DNA of 64,000 bases from Hemibagrus wyckioides (Eukaryota; Chordata; Actinopteri; Siluriformes; Bagridae): positions 22,793,130 through 22,857,129 of the forward strand of contig NC_080722.1 in assembly GCF_019097595.1 (NCBI RefSeq). Reading direction: 5' to 3'. The notes under the pieces were generated by a model. It had not been told where the DNA came from, made no database searches, and was given only the letters and a program-made list of their open reading frames with translations. Shown in pieces: positions 24,051 to 36,602 of the stretch (positions within the stretch are counted from its first letter, which is position 1; each line of letters starts with the position of its first letter). Position numbers and translations under genes: made by a program.

Positions 24051-25575
24051 TAAACCAAGGATCTTAAGTATAGCTTCTGGTTTCACAAACTTGCCATTAC
24101 GCATTATTGCAGATGGATTTAACAGTCAGTGTTAAATCCTAATTAACACTGGTAATCTCGTAAATCCTAATTACCCCTTGAACCACCCTGTGTCCTAGCC
24201 ATGTCAGTGGAAAGGGGCTACTGTGGGACCATATCTGGACAGCAGTGGCACTAACACTATGTAAATGTATTAGACACAGTAACAATACATCAGGCCACGA
24301 GGAAGCCTCAGAAGCTGATGGAGGTACAATTCTTGTTGTGAGAAATAAAATGTGATTAGATGTATAGATATTTGGTTCGAATACATGGAAAAACAATGTG
24401 TTTTTTCATTGCAATGCAGATTTTTTTCTGAACTGAACACAGTGATTTCCAAATAGGTTTCATTTTCAAAATCTATACAATATATTTAAAAATATTCACT
24501 ACTTTCACAAATATTCACAATTTCTTTCTCTTTTCCCATCAGCTACTAATCCTGACATGACATCCTCACAACCAGACAAAACTGCCACCTCATGCAATAA
24601 TAATAACAAAAATAAAATATGCAATTTGTACGGTTCCTATGGCAACAACAGCAAAAAAAAGAGAGAAAAGAATGGACAGGGCTGTTGCAGTGATGACATC
24701 AGAATGAAGGGCCTGAGGCGTCTGTGGTAGTGCCTGAGTCAGCCTAGGTAATGACAGACCCCATCAGTTTTTCCAAGGCATGGCTTGGTCAGGAGACCTG
24801 CCTGTCTACATACCAGTAATAACGCAGGACAGCCATCCTCAGGGAGCCCGTGCTGCCTCAAGGCCTAGAGGCTGAGGAGCCATGGACGTTCTTCATTTTC
24901 ATATGTTTAATGTGTTTTAACTGAGCCACCTGATGCTGGGACCTTAAACTAACAAATGTCACCCTCTGTTTCCCCTTTCCTGCACTGTCTTCCCTCTGGG
25001 GACTGGAGGTCCTGGTACAAGCGCTATGGATAAGGTTCATTTTGCATATCTGGGAAAGAAATCTCAATTAAGCACATGTTACTTGAAACATATGTAAGAC
25101 TGGTCGACAGAAATCAAATTCAAGTTTGAATGGAGAAGTGTTGAAAGCGTACAAAGGGAAAACGAGCCTAGAAAAACGCTGTGTGAGTTTTTTCCTAAAC
25201 TCAATTACTGACTTAATGTTAAAGGAGGACTATTCTTAGTAACGGTATTTATGCAATGCTGGATGGAAATCAAAATAAAACCTGAACTCGTCATTGGAAG
25301 GAATTGTTGGCTTGGTTTTTTTATACATTGATCCATTGATTTCCACTGTTTATTTTAACTCTTATACAAAAATTACAAAAGACTGCTTGATATACCTGTT
25401 GCTGCATTTTTTCTTTAATTATCTGAATTGAAATGTCAAAAAGGATGTGAGCAGATGTGTTGACAGAAGCTGGAGGATGAAACATGCAGTCTGATCATGA
25501 TCACAAATGCAGGGTGGAGGGAACCCCTGACAGCTTGACACCATCTTGAACATGTAATGGAAAAATAGATAAATA
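24051..25575. other. Unassigned noncoding stretch with an enhancer-like part
   Basis: The part 24660-24890 is GC-richer and repeat-free with a TGATGACATCAG palindromic CRE/AP-1-like site at about 24692-24703. The rest is AT-rich. No gene was recognised. Confidence 0.3.
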
Positions 25576-25579
25576 TTAG

Positions 25580-26045
25580 ATCTTCACAATCACAATCAGA
25601 ATCAAAATGTACTTTATTGCCAAGTATGCTTACACATACAAGGATTATTTTTGTTGCTGGAGAATATGCAGACATAAATTATAACATAGAAAAAAAGTAC
25701 AGATATAAGTAGAATGGAAATATAAATAGGGTACTTATGGGTATTTATGTACAGTATTGCATTTTTGCCTATATACATACATGTATATATAGATTATTAT
25801 TGCACTGGGGGAGATGGCAGACAGATTAATTGTTCAGGAGATGAATGGCTTGAGGGAAGAAGCTGTTCTTGTGTCTAGATGTCCTGACGTTTACTGTTCT
25901 GTAGCGCCGTCCGGAGGGTAAAAGTTCAAAGAGGGGGTGGGCCGGGTGTGTGGGGTCCAGAGTGATTCTACCTGCACATTTCCTCATTCTGTATGTGTAA
26001 AGTTCTTGGAGAGTGGGTAGGTGGGCACCAATAATCCTTATCACT
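25580..26045 (-). mobile_element. LINE 3' end with ORF2 C-terminus
   Basis: On the minus strand an open frame of about 75 codons (26056 down to 25826) ends the LINE reverse-transcriptase protein. It reads IGAHLPTLQELYTYRMRKC, then DPTHPAHPLFELLPSGRRYR, then NSFFPQAIHLLN before a stop. This is the well-known tail of jockey/CR1-superfamily fish LINEs, beyond the reverse transcriptase domain. An untranslated tail follows and ends at about 25587 in GCAATAAAGTACATTTTGAT. The copy is 5'-truncated at about 26045 and carries no catalytic domain. Confidence 0.85.
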
Positions 26046-27782
26046 AAACACAGCAATTAGTTTATGACTGGGTCATTTGACAACTCAACAGGATATCAGT
26101 TTGTTCCTTCCAGCTTCTTGGTGACATGAAATGCAAAACATTCTTATCTTTAAACGTCAAGAATAAAATGCTAATGAGAAGGTGACTGTTGCTATAATGC
26201 AAGCTGCTAGAAGTGATAACAGGAATTTCACACACGTTCCACAGCATTACATGTAACTTTAAACGGATAAAATAAGCTCAGGGGGTTATTCATCACTCAA
26301 CTTCATCATGATTATATTCCTATAACAGCACATCCCCATTGTGTTTTATTCATTACATAAAGCTTCTAATTAATCTTTCTGTGCTTGTTTTCTTTTCCAG
26401 TCCTGCAGCATGAACACTTTCGTATGTCTCCATGACATGTAGCTTTAATTGCACCGATTATTATAAACGGAATGACGTGACTAAAATAGAAAGCTGCATT
26501 AATGTCACTGGTTGATGAGTTTATTTGAGTTCATGATAAATTTCTTGTTGTCATCACTTTGCTTTCACGACCGATTGATGCCTGAGTCATCACCCCTGTT
26601 GCTCTTACACATGCTATAACTCATTGCTGAGGTAATGACTTGTAATTGTTTGTCTTGCAGCTGGCATAGATGATGACGTTCCCTTCTCTTCTAATCACTA
26701 CTGTTACAGGCATGTATTTTAGCTAGCTCAGGTAGCAGAGGAAGTCATTGCTGATATTAAAGTCCCTACATAAAAATTACATTTAATTTGTATTTAACTC
26801 CAAATACAAATTTATGACTGTATTTGCTCCTGTTTTATTGTGTCCATGTTCAGCATTGAATGTATTTGTCATGTCCCACTCCACAGCGGTGGTTAATATA
26901 AAGCTCATTTGTATTGTGAATTGTAAAGTGAATTGTAGTTTGGAAATACATTACTGAGAAATGTAAAAACCTCTAGTTCCACAGATTCCATAAAATTCCA
27001 ACATGTTGAATTTCATAAAATGCATTTGTCAGATATACATATTAAAATATTTTTAATATTGTGTGCTGTTGCATGAGAAAGTTTAGTGTCTTTTACTGAA
27101 CTTCATTTTCACAAGACTAAAATACTAAAATACTGATGAAAAGTGATTTTCCCCACATGCATGCTATTAATTTGTTTCTAGACCTTCCCCAACACCCATG
27201 TTTCCACTGAAACTCTGCTCTGACTTTAAGCCTTGAAACCGATTGATACTTTAATTTACCTGATCTTCTGCACCTGAGCTGTTAGAGGTTGCAAATCAAA
27301 ATTAACGTTAAGAAAAAGTAACATTAAAAAATGTAATCATAGCATATATTATTGGCTGCTAAAGCTCTGCAGAGGGAGTTAAGCAACATCCAGATGTGGT
27401 GTATGGAGAAAATTATAATCTAGCATTGCTGACACTAGCCTGTGTGGTTTGGAAGTCATGTCAGATCAGATCAACCCGAAGGCCGAGCACATAGACCTGC
27501 AGCACGTTGTCAAGACTTCCATTAATCCAGCTGATGTATGGCCATAGCAGATGTGTCTGGATGACTCAGCAGGTTTTCGCTGGTTTTAGTGGGTATAAAA
27601 ACCTAGCTTTCTTTGTACCTGTAAAAGAGTTCTTTTGCTTTTGGGAAATTTGTCAGATAATTATAAGTCTCTTTGTATCCCACTGTGGTTTGCCACTTTG
27701 TAGAAAATGTAATCCCTCCCCCTTTCCCGTAATCGTCTTTCACAAGTTAATGTGTATAGAAAAATACAGTACTAAGATGTCT

Positions 27783-27784
<2 letters not shown>

Positions 27785-27814
<30 letters not shown>
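27785..27814. repeat. (CA)n microsatellite
   Basis: Fifteen uninterrupted CA units. Confidence 0.97.
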
Positions 27815-27818
<4 letters not shown>

Positions 27819-28484
27819 TGGAAACCTGGAAGAAGACCAGGCAATGCTTTTCTAATCTTCAACTGCCCACTTTTGGTGAGTCGCTTCCCATCGTAGCTTT
27901 AGACTGTCATCTTGGTGAGTGTATCAACATGAGAGGATCATGATTTGGTCTAGTGCTGTTTTCACATACAACAGTGTCTAGAGTTGACATGAAATGGTAC
28001 ATTAAACAAAAACAAGCATACAAGGAACAGCTGACAGCTTATGGGCAGCTTACAGGTAGCTAAAATAAGCACTCTGTGTTAACTATGGTAAGCAGAAAAG
28101 CATTTCACAAAAAACAAAACCTTGAGATGGGCTACAAGAGCTGGAGACCACAGTGGGTTTCATGGCTGAACAACAAGAACTTGACACTACAGTGGGTGCA
28201 TGCTCACTGAAACTGGAGTAATGCTAAAACACAAAGACAATGTTTCTACCTGCAGAAATGCTGCTTGCTGAACTCTACAAACTTTTGAGCTCCTGAACGC
28301 TCAGTCCAGCCCATCTGGCTGACAACAACAACACCAACAACCCAGCCAAGAGCAGTCACTGAGATCCCATCTTGTCTGATTGGCTTTGATAATCAAAACA
28401 AACAATATATATCTTGTTGAGAAATGTAGCCCTGTAAAAATCACACAGGGACAGTAAAATGCAGTAATGTCAGTGAAACATGAT

Positions 28485-28504
28485 CACACACACACACACA
28501 CACA
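28485..28504. repeat. (CA)n microsatellite
   Basis: About ten CA units. Confidence 0.95.
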
Positions 28505-28974
28505 TACAGCCCCCCTCAAAAATATGAAGGCATGGTATTTAGTCACTGAGGTTATTTTTAGACACAGTTATTTCCAGAAAATGATGTCAGTGGCATTTCT
28601 ACATGTAGGAAACACACACAGATGGAATGATATGTCAATAATATAAATATACACTGATAATACAGTGAATAATAGAATTCACACAGTGAAACTCTGAAAC
28701 ATCCATGTGAGGTTATACTAAAAATAGGCACTCTTGGAACACAGCTCAACCAATCAAATAAATTGGTGGACGCAAACTCAACTTACGTAAGTATAATAAG
28801 ATAATTTAATCTATTGCCAGCATTATCTATCATTTCTATAGATGGGATCAAAAATATTTATGGTTAATTATAGGCTATTTGTACACTAACTAAAGTATGA
28901 GAACAACAACAACAACAACCACAACTGGAAAAGGCAAGCCAGACGCAACTGCAATACAATTCAGTATGAGTGCT

Positions 28975-30110
28975 GTTTGTAGACTTTTTGTCTAGCATTT
29001 AACACAATCATTCCTCAGGACCTGATTGGAAAGCTGAGCCTGCTGGGCCTGACGACTAGCCTCCCTCTGAAACTGGATACTGGACTTACTGTCTAGGAGA
29101 TCACAGCCAGTCTGAATTGGATTCAGCATTTTCTACACCACTAAGCATTGAGGCTCTCCAGGGCTGTGCGCTCAGTCCAATGCTGTTCACTCTGTAGCAA
29201 TGCACAGCTCAGACCACATCATCAAGTACGGTGATAAGACGACTGTAGCGGGTTTTAATAGCAACATGAACGAGTCAGCTTACTGAAAGGAGGCTCAATG
29301 GTTAACAACCTAATAATCCAATAATCCAATAATAATAAGCCAATATTCTGTCTCTGAACATGGACGAGATGGTTGTTGACTTCAGGAAAGGACAGAGTGA
29401 CCACTCTCCAAACATCTACGGCTCCTTTGTGGAGCTAATCAAGAGCACCCAATGTCTTAGCATTCACCTTGCAAAGAGATTCACTTGGTTCCTCAACACC
29501 AGCTTCATAGCTATGAAATCCCAGCAACATCTCTGCTTTTTTCAAAGGATGAGAGAAGCCTATCTCTGACTCCCCCATCCTCAACACATACTACAGAGGG
29601 ACTATCAGAGCATCCTTCAGGAAAGCACAAGTCAGCCACTCTCCACTATACATTGACAGTTCCTCCATGGAGATCATCAAGGGCATCAATATCAATATTA
29701 CCTGGTGGAGAAACTCAACACCAGCTCCATATCCAAGAAATCACAAAGGAGTTCTACTTTCAGTGAAGGTTGAAACCTCACCCCTTACCTTCACTACATT
29801 CAAGATTATCAAGAGCATCCTGAGCAGCTGCCTCTTGGAACACAAGACCCTGTAGAGGATAGTGATTAAAAGATCATCTGGCTCTCATTTACACCGCGCA
29901 AAGTCACCAGCATTGTGGATGACCCCACAAACCTCTCAGACAAACTCTTCACCCTCCCACCATAGGCAAAAGTCCTCACAGTCGGACTATGTAACAGTTT
30001 CTTCCCCAGCCATCAGTCTCTGTTTTATGGAACACATTAGTCCTGGAGGAATGTTGCTTCCCTTCACTGTGTAACTGCACCAGCTGTATATGGTTGTAAT
30101 CACAATTAAG
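28975..30110 (+). pseudogene. Heavily decayed LINE reverse transcriptase
   Basis: Broken frames spell out a jockey/CR1-superfamily LINE. FNTIIPQDLIGKLSLLGLTT appears near 29000, and a GCALSPMLFTL-like segment near 29165. The catalytic segment near 29225-29250 reads IKYGDKTTV where the family has FADDTTV, so the catalytic box is lost. EMVVDFRKGQSDHSP follows near 29370. A second, divergent copy of this DFRK-to-WNT segment starts near 29612 (FRKAQVSHSPLYIDSSSMEI), so part of the ORF is duplicated in tandem. The end near 29860-30075 matches the C-terminal region only in broken frames. Many stops and frameshifts rule out a product. Confidence 0.8.
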
Positions 30111-31193
30111 CTACTTGACTTCTAAATTCATACACTACAGTTTCTCTCTTTTTTTTATTTCTATTTCTACATAGAAACACATCATGGTCTCTAACTGTAG
30201 CTCCAAGAAAAATCTAAACAACTTGCTCAGTGCGAGGCTCAGGCTTACTTTTATTTGTTGTAATTGTTTTAATCATTGAACTCAATCCAAGACAGCATGA
30301 AAGCGTGGAGTGGGAGGAATGTGGGTGGGAAGAGGAGTGTAACAATCCCTGGTGTCAACCTGCTACATTTTGCCAGACTGTAAGACCAGTAAAAACATCC
30401 AAAAAACAATTAGAATTCACAGCTACAGTTTATTACAGAAATGTATTTCATAAAATGAATATTTTGGGCTTATTTTAAAATTTATTAAAGATTTATTAAA
30501 CATATCCAATGATATAATTGCAGTTTAGCAGATGTTTTATTTTGGTGATCACTGTAAGCTTTTTTTTCTTTCTTTCAGTTTGCACATGTTTATAATCCCA
30601 CAATGAAGAGCCAAATCCTTTATTTATTCTTCTGATGACAGCTCTTAGATGGTATAGTGCTTCTTTTCTACATAGAAAATGCATCAAAAATAATACAGGA
30701 TTTTGTCATTTCACTATTTATAACAGCATAGGATTATTTTTGGAACTTTGTAGAAGAACTTCTACATCTTTAAATACTGCATGAAAATTAAACAGCTTTT
30801 GTCAGACAGATCTGTCAACCCAGATAATAGCACACAGGAGTAGACCTGACTTTTCCTCACATCTAGCTAAGAACTTTAATATCTTATACATGAGTTTTGG
30901 GACATTGTCTGTTAAATGTTATATAAACTGTGGTGGACCAGAAGAAAAATGTTTACGCACACAGACACACACACATTGAGAAAAGGAGGAAAAAGGTCAT
31001 GGTTAAGAGGTTGGGTGACCATGTTAGAAGAGAAATGCTATTGAAAAATAGGCATTTCCCTGGTGCTCAACATTCCTTCCAGGTTTTTCTTTAAATAAGC
31101 AGGGAACATATAGAGTATATATCTACAGATAATCTTTCCAGGGGTGGGCTAGGCTGTCTTAGGGGCAGAAACAAAAAACTACTACACACAGTG

Positions 31194-31226
<33 letters not shown>

Positions 31227-31875
31227 ATTGCACGTAGTTAAACCTATAGGGGTCACCATCTTGTATTCTCCAATGGAAGAGCACACTAGAGGCCACTTCA
31301 TCCTGTTTTCTTACACAAGGGGGAATCCTGGAGGGCACTTTATCATGTTTTTTTTTCACTTGTAGGTGGCTAGAATGTATTGCTCTTAAACCACATTAAC
31401 AATGTCACAGAGTATCAGACATCAGACATACTATTGAATGTCACATAATACAGTATAATATTTTATTAGTCATATGAGGAAAATAACACTAAGTTCCATC
31501 CAGTATAAAAGTCACGTGAGCGCTACGTAAGATGATGTGACAGATTATTTTATATTTCTAAAAACAGAAGGTGCAGGAATAACAGGTTGCTTTTTAGCTG
31601 CATGTTGACTGCTCATCTTGTGACTCACTGACCACATCCTTTAGCTGAAACTAAGAGTGTTTAAAAAGCTTGATGAGCAATTGCAGTAGCACAGCTGAGC
31701 ACTTTCATGTGCTCTTCACCTTCCTTTTAGTTCAAACCCAACTTTCAGCCATACACCTTTTGAAAAACAACTCACTGAAAAAAATGAGTGCAAATGAGAA
31801 CCACACACATACTGTTTCTCTGCCAGATTGTGCTTTGTGCAGAAACATTCACTACTGTTTCTGTTTTCACTCTCC
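30111..31875. other. Unassigned noncoding stretch
   Basis: AT-rich with a GA microsatellite at 31195-31222. No gene was recognised. Confidence 0.4.
31195..31222. repeat. (GA)n microsatellite
   Basis: Fourteen AG units. Confidence 0.97.
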
Positions 31876-31879
31876 AAGA

Positions 31880-32080
31880 AACTGATGAGTGAGTATCATT
31901 TGTTTGAGAGGGCATCAGCCACATTCCGAAATCCTCCACTAACCTCTGTCTCCTGTGTTCAGGCCACTGCCGTTGCCACCTGCACGGTGAAGAACCCTCA
32001 CCCTGAAGACCTATTAATAACATATTGTTCAATAAACCTTTTGTTTTCATTTCACTCCTGGTGTTATCACTGAGGGTTTT
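31880..32080 (+). other. Segment with a polyadenylation-like signal, perhaps retroelement-derived
   Basis: A CpG-containing stretch with GTTGCCACCTGCACGG leads to TTCAATAAACCTTTTG, which carries an AATAAA signal, and then CTCCTGGTGTTATC and a T run. The arrangement resembles the end of a retroelement or processed transcript, but I cannot name a family. It could equally be unique sequence. Confidence 0.25.
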
Positions 32081-32302
32081 TTTTTTTAGTTCTCAATACA
32101 CCACTACAAGCGTTACAGGTATGCATAATGAAAACCACTACATGTGTCTCTGAACTAATGATGTAGAGGTGCTTTCCATCAGCTGACTTCATGTGGTATT
32201 TCTGACAGCCTGCCACAAGTGCTGTTTATTAATTCCCTCGACGTGCAACCGGCTACACGTAAGAGTCATCTGACAGCAAATGAAAACAAAATCATAAAAA
32301 TT

Positions 32303-32345
32303 AGGGCATCTGGCTTAAAACCTGTGCCAAGTTGATCTGACCCCT
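32303..32345 (+). repeat. SINE 3' module, isolated fragment
   Basis: AGGGCATCTGGCTTAAAACC followed by TGTGCCAAGTTGATC is the downstream body of the fish SINE type whose head lies at 15755-15898. Only about 40 bases remain. Confidence 0.6.
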
Positions 32346-32349
32346 CATG

Positions 32350-33235
32350 GACATGAGTTTTCATCAGTGTCATTTCTGTCTATTGTAACTCTGCTATGTT
32401 TTGTGTGTCCCTGCCTGCACACTATGTCATTAATGTATCGTGCCTAAAACTTTAATCGCTGTTCTATGTGGTATCATACTGTGAGGAATCTGTAAGGTGT
32501 GTTAAAGGAAAATAATCGAAGATGAGGTCATCATATTATTTTCCAATAACATCGCATCCTGATACTAGAGGAACTTGTCAATGCTAGCAATATTCTTTTT
32601 GTTAAACAATAAAACTTCGTACTTTTTTTTACCAGTTCATAGCTGCCATGTCATATTAAGCAGCAATTGTCAGTTGGTCAAGTCACCCGTCCTGAAGACA
32701 AGTAAGCTGTTACTGAAGAAACAATACCAGATATGAACAAGCATATTAGAGTGAATATAAACCCACAATTTGGGTTGAACAATAATCAACACTTTCTGAC
32801 CAATCAGAATCAAGAACTCAGCAGCTCTTGGTGAAATATAATCCAAAAAAAATTTTCCCTGTGTTAAGTGCCATGAGATTTAGGGCACAATCCTCTTCTT
32901 CTGCTTCCTCTGCTGAAATCCATGCCCACGGGAACAAAGTTCACCCATTTCTTACAGTATCCCCTGCTTTTTTCCTGCACTCCTGGGCTTAATTATTATG
33001 CATCGCAAAGTTTATTGTGAGTGTCACTGATTGTGGCCCAGACGTGTTCTTTGGCATGTATCTAGACCTCGGAAAATGTTTTGTAACTTCCACGCTAATT
33101 CCTTCTCCTTTTTTGTGCTGACCTAGAAGTAATATGAAATAGCCGTTAGGCATATCAAAGGGCTGAACAAGCAATTTTTAAAAATTTGTAACACTGGGCG
33201 TGAGATATTCCGATCTGTTCTGACACATGACGCGT
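32350..33235. other. Unassigned noncoding stretch
   Basis: No gene or known element was recognised. Confidence 0.4.
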
Positions 33236-33239
33236 AACG

Positions 33240-34340
33240 TGTGTGAGTGTAGAATTACTTCCCCAGACGGAAAGCGTATGGTAATGCTCAAGTCCAACAT
33301 GAAGTGTTTTAAAGCTTGTTAATACTTTTAGTAAGATTACAGTTTAACAATATGGCACATGCTATGATTATAATTATAATTAAAGACATTCATATTGAAT
33401 TGTGCTTTAGTCTGCATTGCTGACACGACTGTTACAAACACTACAGATGTGAGCACGGTTTTGGAATGAAAAGTCATCATACTTTTCTCTTTAGTTAAAC
33501 TCCGTCATTATGTTAAATGTACAGTACAGCTGCGGTCTCGGTTAAAGCTACCTGTTTGATTTGATCCTTTCAGCAACTAGAACTCTAAACCACTATGGCC
33601 GATTTCCCTCTTACCAGGGGGTAAAAGTGACAGCCTGCATTCAGAAAAGTTGTGATTTTTTACACATGCCTTCCCCCCACAACCGAAACAACGCCTTCTC
33701 GAAAAAAGATCTGCAGTCTTCATTTCAATATTGGCGGCAAAGCCAGACAAAGTTTGATTAAACTGTCCCGCATGGCCTGCAATTTACGGTGAAGGATTCA
33801 GTTGCACCTAAAATTAGCCATCACCCTCAATTTATTACCTCAATTGAGAAGACAGCGCGAATGCCTGTTAACTAACAGTGCCTAACTCAGAGTTCTAATT
33901 TACCAGGACACAGTCCTGAGGTTTGTCTGTTAGAACTTTACACCACCACCACCAGCCCCTTGCAATTTTTATTTAGAGGGGAGTATAAAACGTGCATGAG
34001 AGTGTTAGGAAAACACTAAAATCCAAAATAATTTTATGGGGCTAGGAAAACAGCGTGTCCCAGTTGGCCAGTTGAGTCCTTAAAGCTATTTGTGGTTCTG
34101 CAGACGGCACTGGCTGGCACAGGCGTCTCTCCTGGTGTTCTCCTCAATAGCGAGAAAAGAAAAACTCTTCTGGAGACTTTCATAATCTGTCAAAGGCAAA
34201 TTAAAGTCCAGGAGAATTTACACCTGCCTTTATAGGCCTTGGTAAAATTGCACAGTCCTGTATACGATGGATGGATTCCACCTCATATTAAGTTGTTAGG
34301 CCATTAACGTGAACAGGCTTGGTCCATTTTCCCCCGTCTG
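33240..34340. other. Candidate conserved noncoding block
   Basis: A kilobase without any recognised repeat and with no credible frame. The best-looking part is 33590-33920, with TTTGATTAAAC, a CAATTTATTACCTCAATTGA segment and GCGCGAATGCC. Such texture is typical of enhancers near developmental genes. Conservation has not been tested. Confidence 0.35.
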
Positions 34341-35010
34341 CGTTTGATTGCGCGCTTGGCAGCGTCTGCTGAAGTCTGAAGTGGTGATGTTGAAGACTGC
34401 TTCTCTAAAGCTACTCTTGGATAATTGTATTATGTCTAATGTAACAGTTGAGATTGAGTGTAGTGTATTACAACTTGTTCCAGATCAACCAAGCCTTTTT
34501 TCCCTTTTTTTTTTTATTTTAACTCATGATCAAAGATCTTCACTTAATCTTCTCACTGACACGCTGAAACATTCATGCTGACACTTTGATACACGCAGAA
34601 CTTGCTATGCCTATACAGGTTTAATGCACATATATGTTCAGTGTTACTGAAATTAAATTTAATTGAATTGCGCTGGTTTGGAAAGCAAGACACAAAACAT
34701 TAGGCCTATCAAAGAAAGTGGGCACAAAGCCACCAACCTGTTCTTGGACTTCTTAGCAATGTAACGATTTTAGAAAGACCACCACACTTCCTGGACTATT
34801 AGAACGACCCAGTGCTTCACCCACTCCCTTCCCTTTTTTATGAGCCTATTTTTAGCAAGACTTGTGGCTGCCCTGTAATATTTTTAAGATTATTGTAGTA
34901 TTTTGTAACTCTTTTCCCCCACTTGGCATCTCTCCAGTGGCTATTCAGGTTTTTTTTTTTATCGTCTGCTTTCTCTCTCTCTTTCTCTTTTGCTCCCTTT
35001 TTCACTCTCC
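34341..35010. other. Unassigned noncoding stretch
   Basis: Pyrimidine-rich near 34970-35030. No gene was recognised. Confidence 0.4.
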
Positions 35011-35014
35011 TCCT

Positions 35015-35370
35015 TCGATCATTCTCTCAACAGCGATCTCTGGTTGTAAAATAATAGACTGTCAGCCAGCAATAATTTGCAGTCCAAACAGCGCCGTCGC
35101 TCCCTGACGTTTATTGAAACCTCATCCCGTGCTCAGCCGGTTCACTCCCCCCTCTCCGTCGTGCCGTGTTTGTGCAGACAGGTCCTGAGCACAGCCCCGG
35201 CCAGAGTTTTTTAATAATGAGCAGCCGTGGTGAGCCTTGGCTGGGCCTCTTATGCTTGTGTTGGCTTGAAATCAGTGTGGCAGGCGGGTAGTGCCATAGC
35301 CAACCATACTGATGGGATCGTCTAACTCTAGCCTCAGATCAGCTCCTGGGCATTTTGGAGTATTTTGTTA
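35015..35370. other. Candidate conserved noncoding block, CpG-containing
   Basis: GC-richer than its flanks, with several CpGs around 35090-35165 (GCGCCGTCGCTCC, CTCCGTCGTGCCGTG) and GTTTTTTAATAATGAGCAGC. No frame resembles a protein. An enhancer or noncoding exon is possible. Confidence 0.3.
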
Positions 35371-36520
35371 TATCCCTGTGACCTTGCAGCTAATATTAAA
35401 CAAGACCTAGCAAAACATGCAATGACTGCATGATCACTAACAAAGCTAAAAAGGAATTAGAACTGGCAGTAAAGACATGCATGTGACACATCTTTAGCTC
35501 ATATTGATGTGGAAACAGTTTAGACAATGCATGCAGACCTAGCAATTTCATATTATAAAAACAATCTATGCAATGAGATCTGAATATAATGTCAGATATC
35601 ACATTTAATCCAACTCTAAGCTAATACTCTGTACTGGATGATTGGATCTCAGCTCTGTTTAGGATGAGGTATAACACGCCTAATCATATGATTATGCTTA
35701 AGACAATCATCGTAGCTGCATTTAACTTAATATAGGCAAATATTCATAGGTGGATAACTACAAATGAAGGCAAATGTAGGAAACTAGCTTTCAGTCATTG
35801 GTGTCAGTGCTAGCATAGATGCTTTGTGTTCAGAAGGAATCAGGTAGGAATGCAGGTTTAGGAATTTCAATTGTATTGGAAAGATTTGTGAACTAGTCTC
35901 ATGTTGGTTATAACCTTATGAGTTACAGGTGTGAATTACAATGATGTGAATTGCAGCTTACTGCATGCAAAAAAGAAGCATGCAATGGACACTAAAAAAA
36001 TCAGATATTTGACCTCTGTGTTTAATCATATGCATCAAAAGCAATTGTGTCTAGATGCCTGTTTTTTTTCTTTCCTTAAGCAAATAAACAGCATGAATTA
36101 TTCACCTTACACTAAATAGATGGAATAATATTTGTCATGCCACTCCATTACATGCAAGAAGAAGAAAAAAATCTATATGTTTCAGTAGACACATGTTATA
36201 AAGGTGGGCTTGTGTTTCCTAAAACAGGCTTTTACTGGCCAAAAACAATCTTCAGGGGTGCAGGCTCAATGTTTTCATTGTTTTTCTTCTGCTGAATTGG
36301 GTCTAGTGTTGTTTTGCTTCCTGGCCAACACGCCGGCGTTCCTGAGGTTGGTTAGGTGTGCTGATTCTGTGGCACGTGGACACACAGTTCTGCCTCAGTT
36401 CGATCCCACAGACTGCTGACTGGACCTCCGACAACAGCCAGCAGCAGGATTCAGCACAAGTAACCGCAAAACCCAAAGAATGGACATGTGCACACACACC
36501 TACACATACAGCTTTTCTTC
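35371..36520. other. Unassigned noncoding stretch
   Basis: No recognised gene or repeat. Confidence 0.4.

Positions 36521-36523
<3 letters not shown>

Positions 36524-36598
<75 letters not shown>
36524..36598. repeat. (TA)n microsatellite
   Basis: About 37 uninterrupted TA units. The Tyr-Ile frames across it are artefacts. Confidence 0.98.

Positions 36599-36599
<1 letters not shown>

Positions 36600-36602
<3 letters not shown>

Larger units (their letters stand above)
26046..28965. other. Unassigned noncoding stretch
   Basis: AT-rich, with two CA microsatellites. The frame over 27507-27896 runs through the CA tract and is not credible. No gene was recognised. Confidence 0.4.

Noticed and set aside
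27507..27896. 129-codon plus-strand frame
   Set aside because: It runs through a CA microsatellite as Thr-His repeats and shows no family resemblance on either side.
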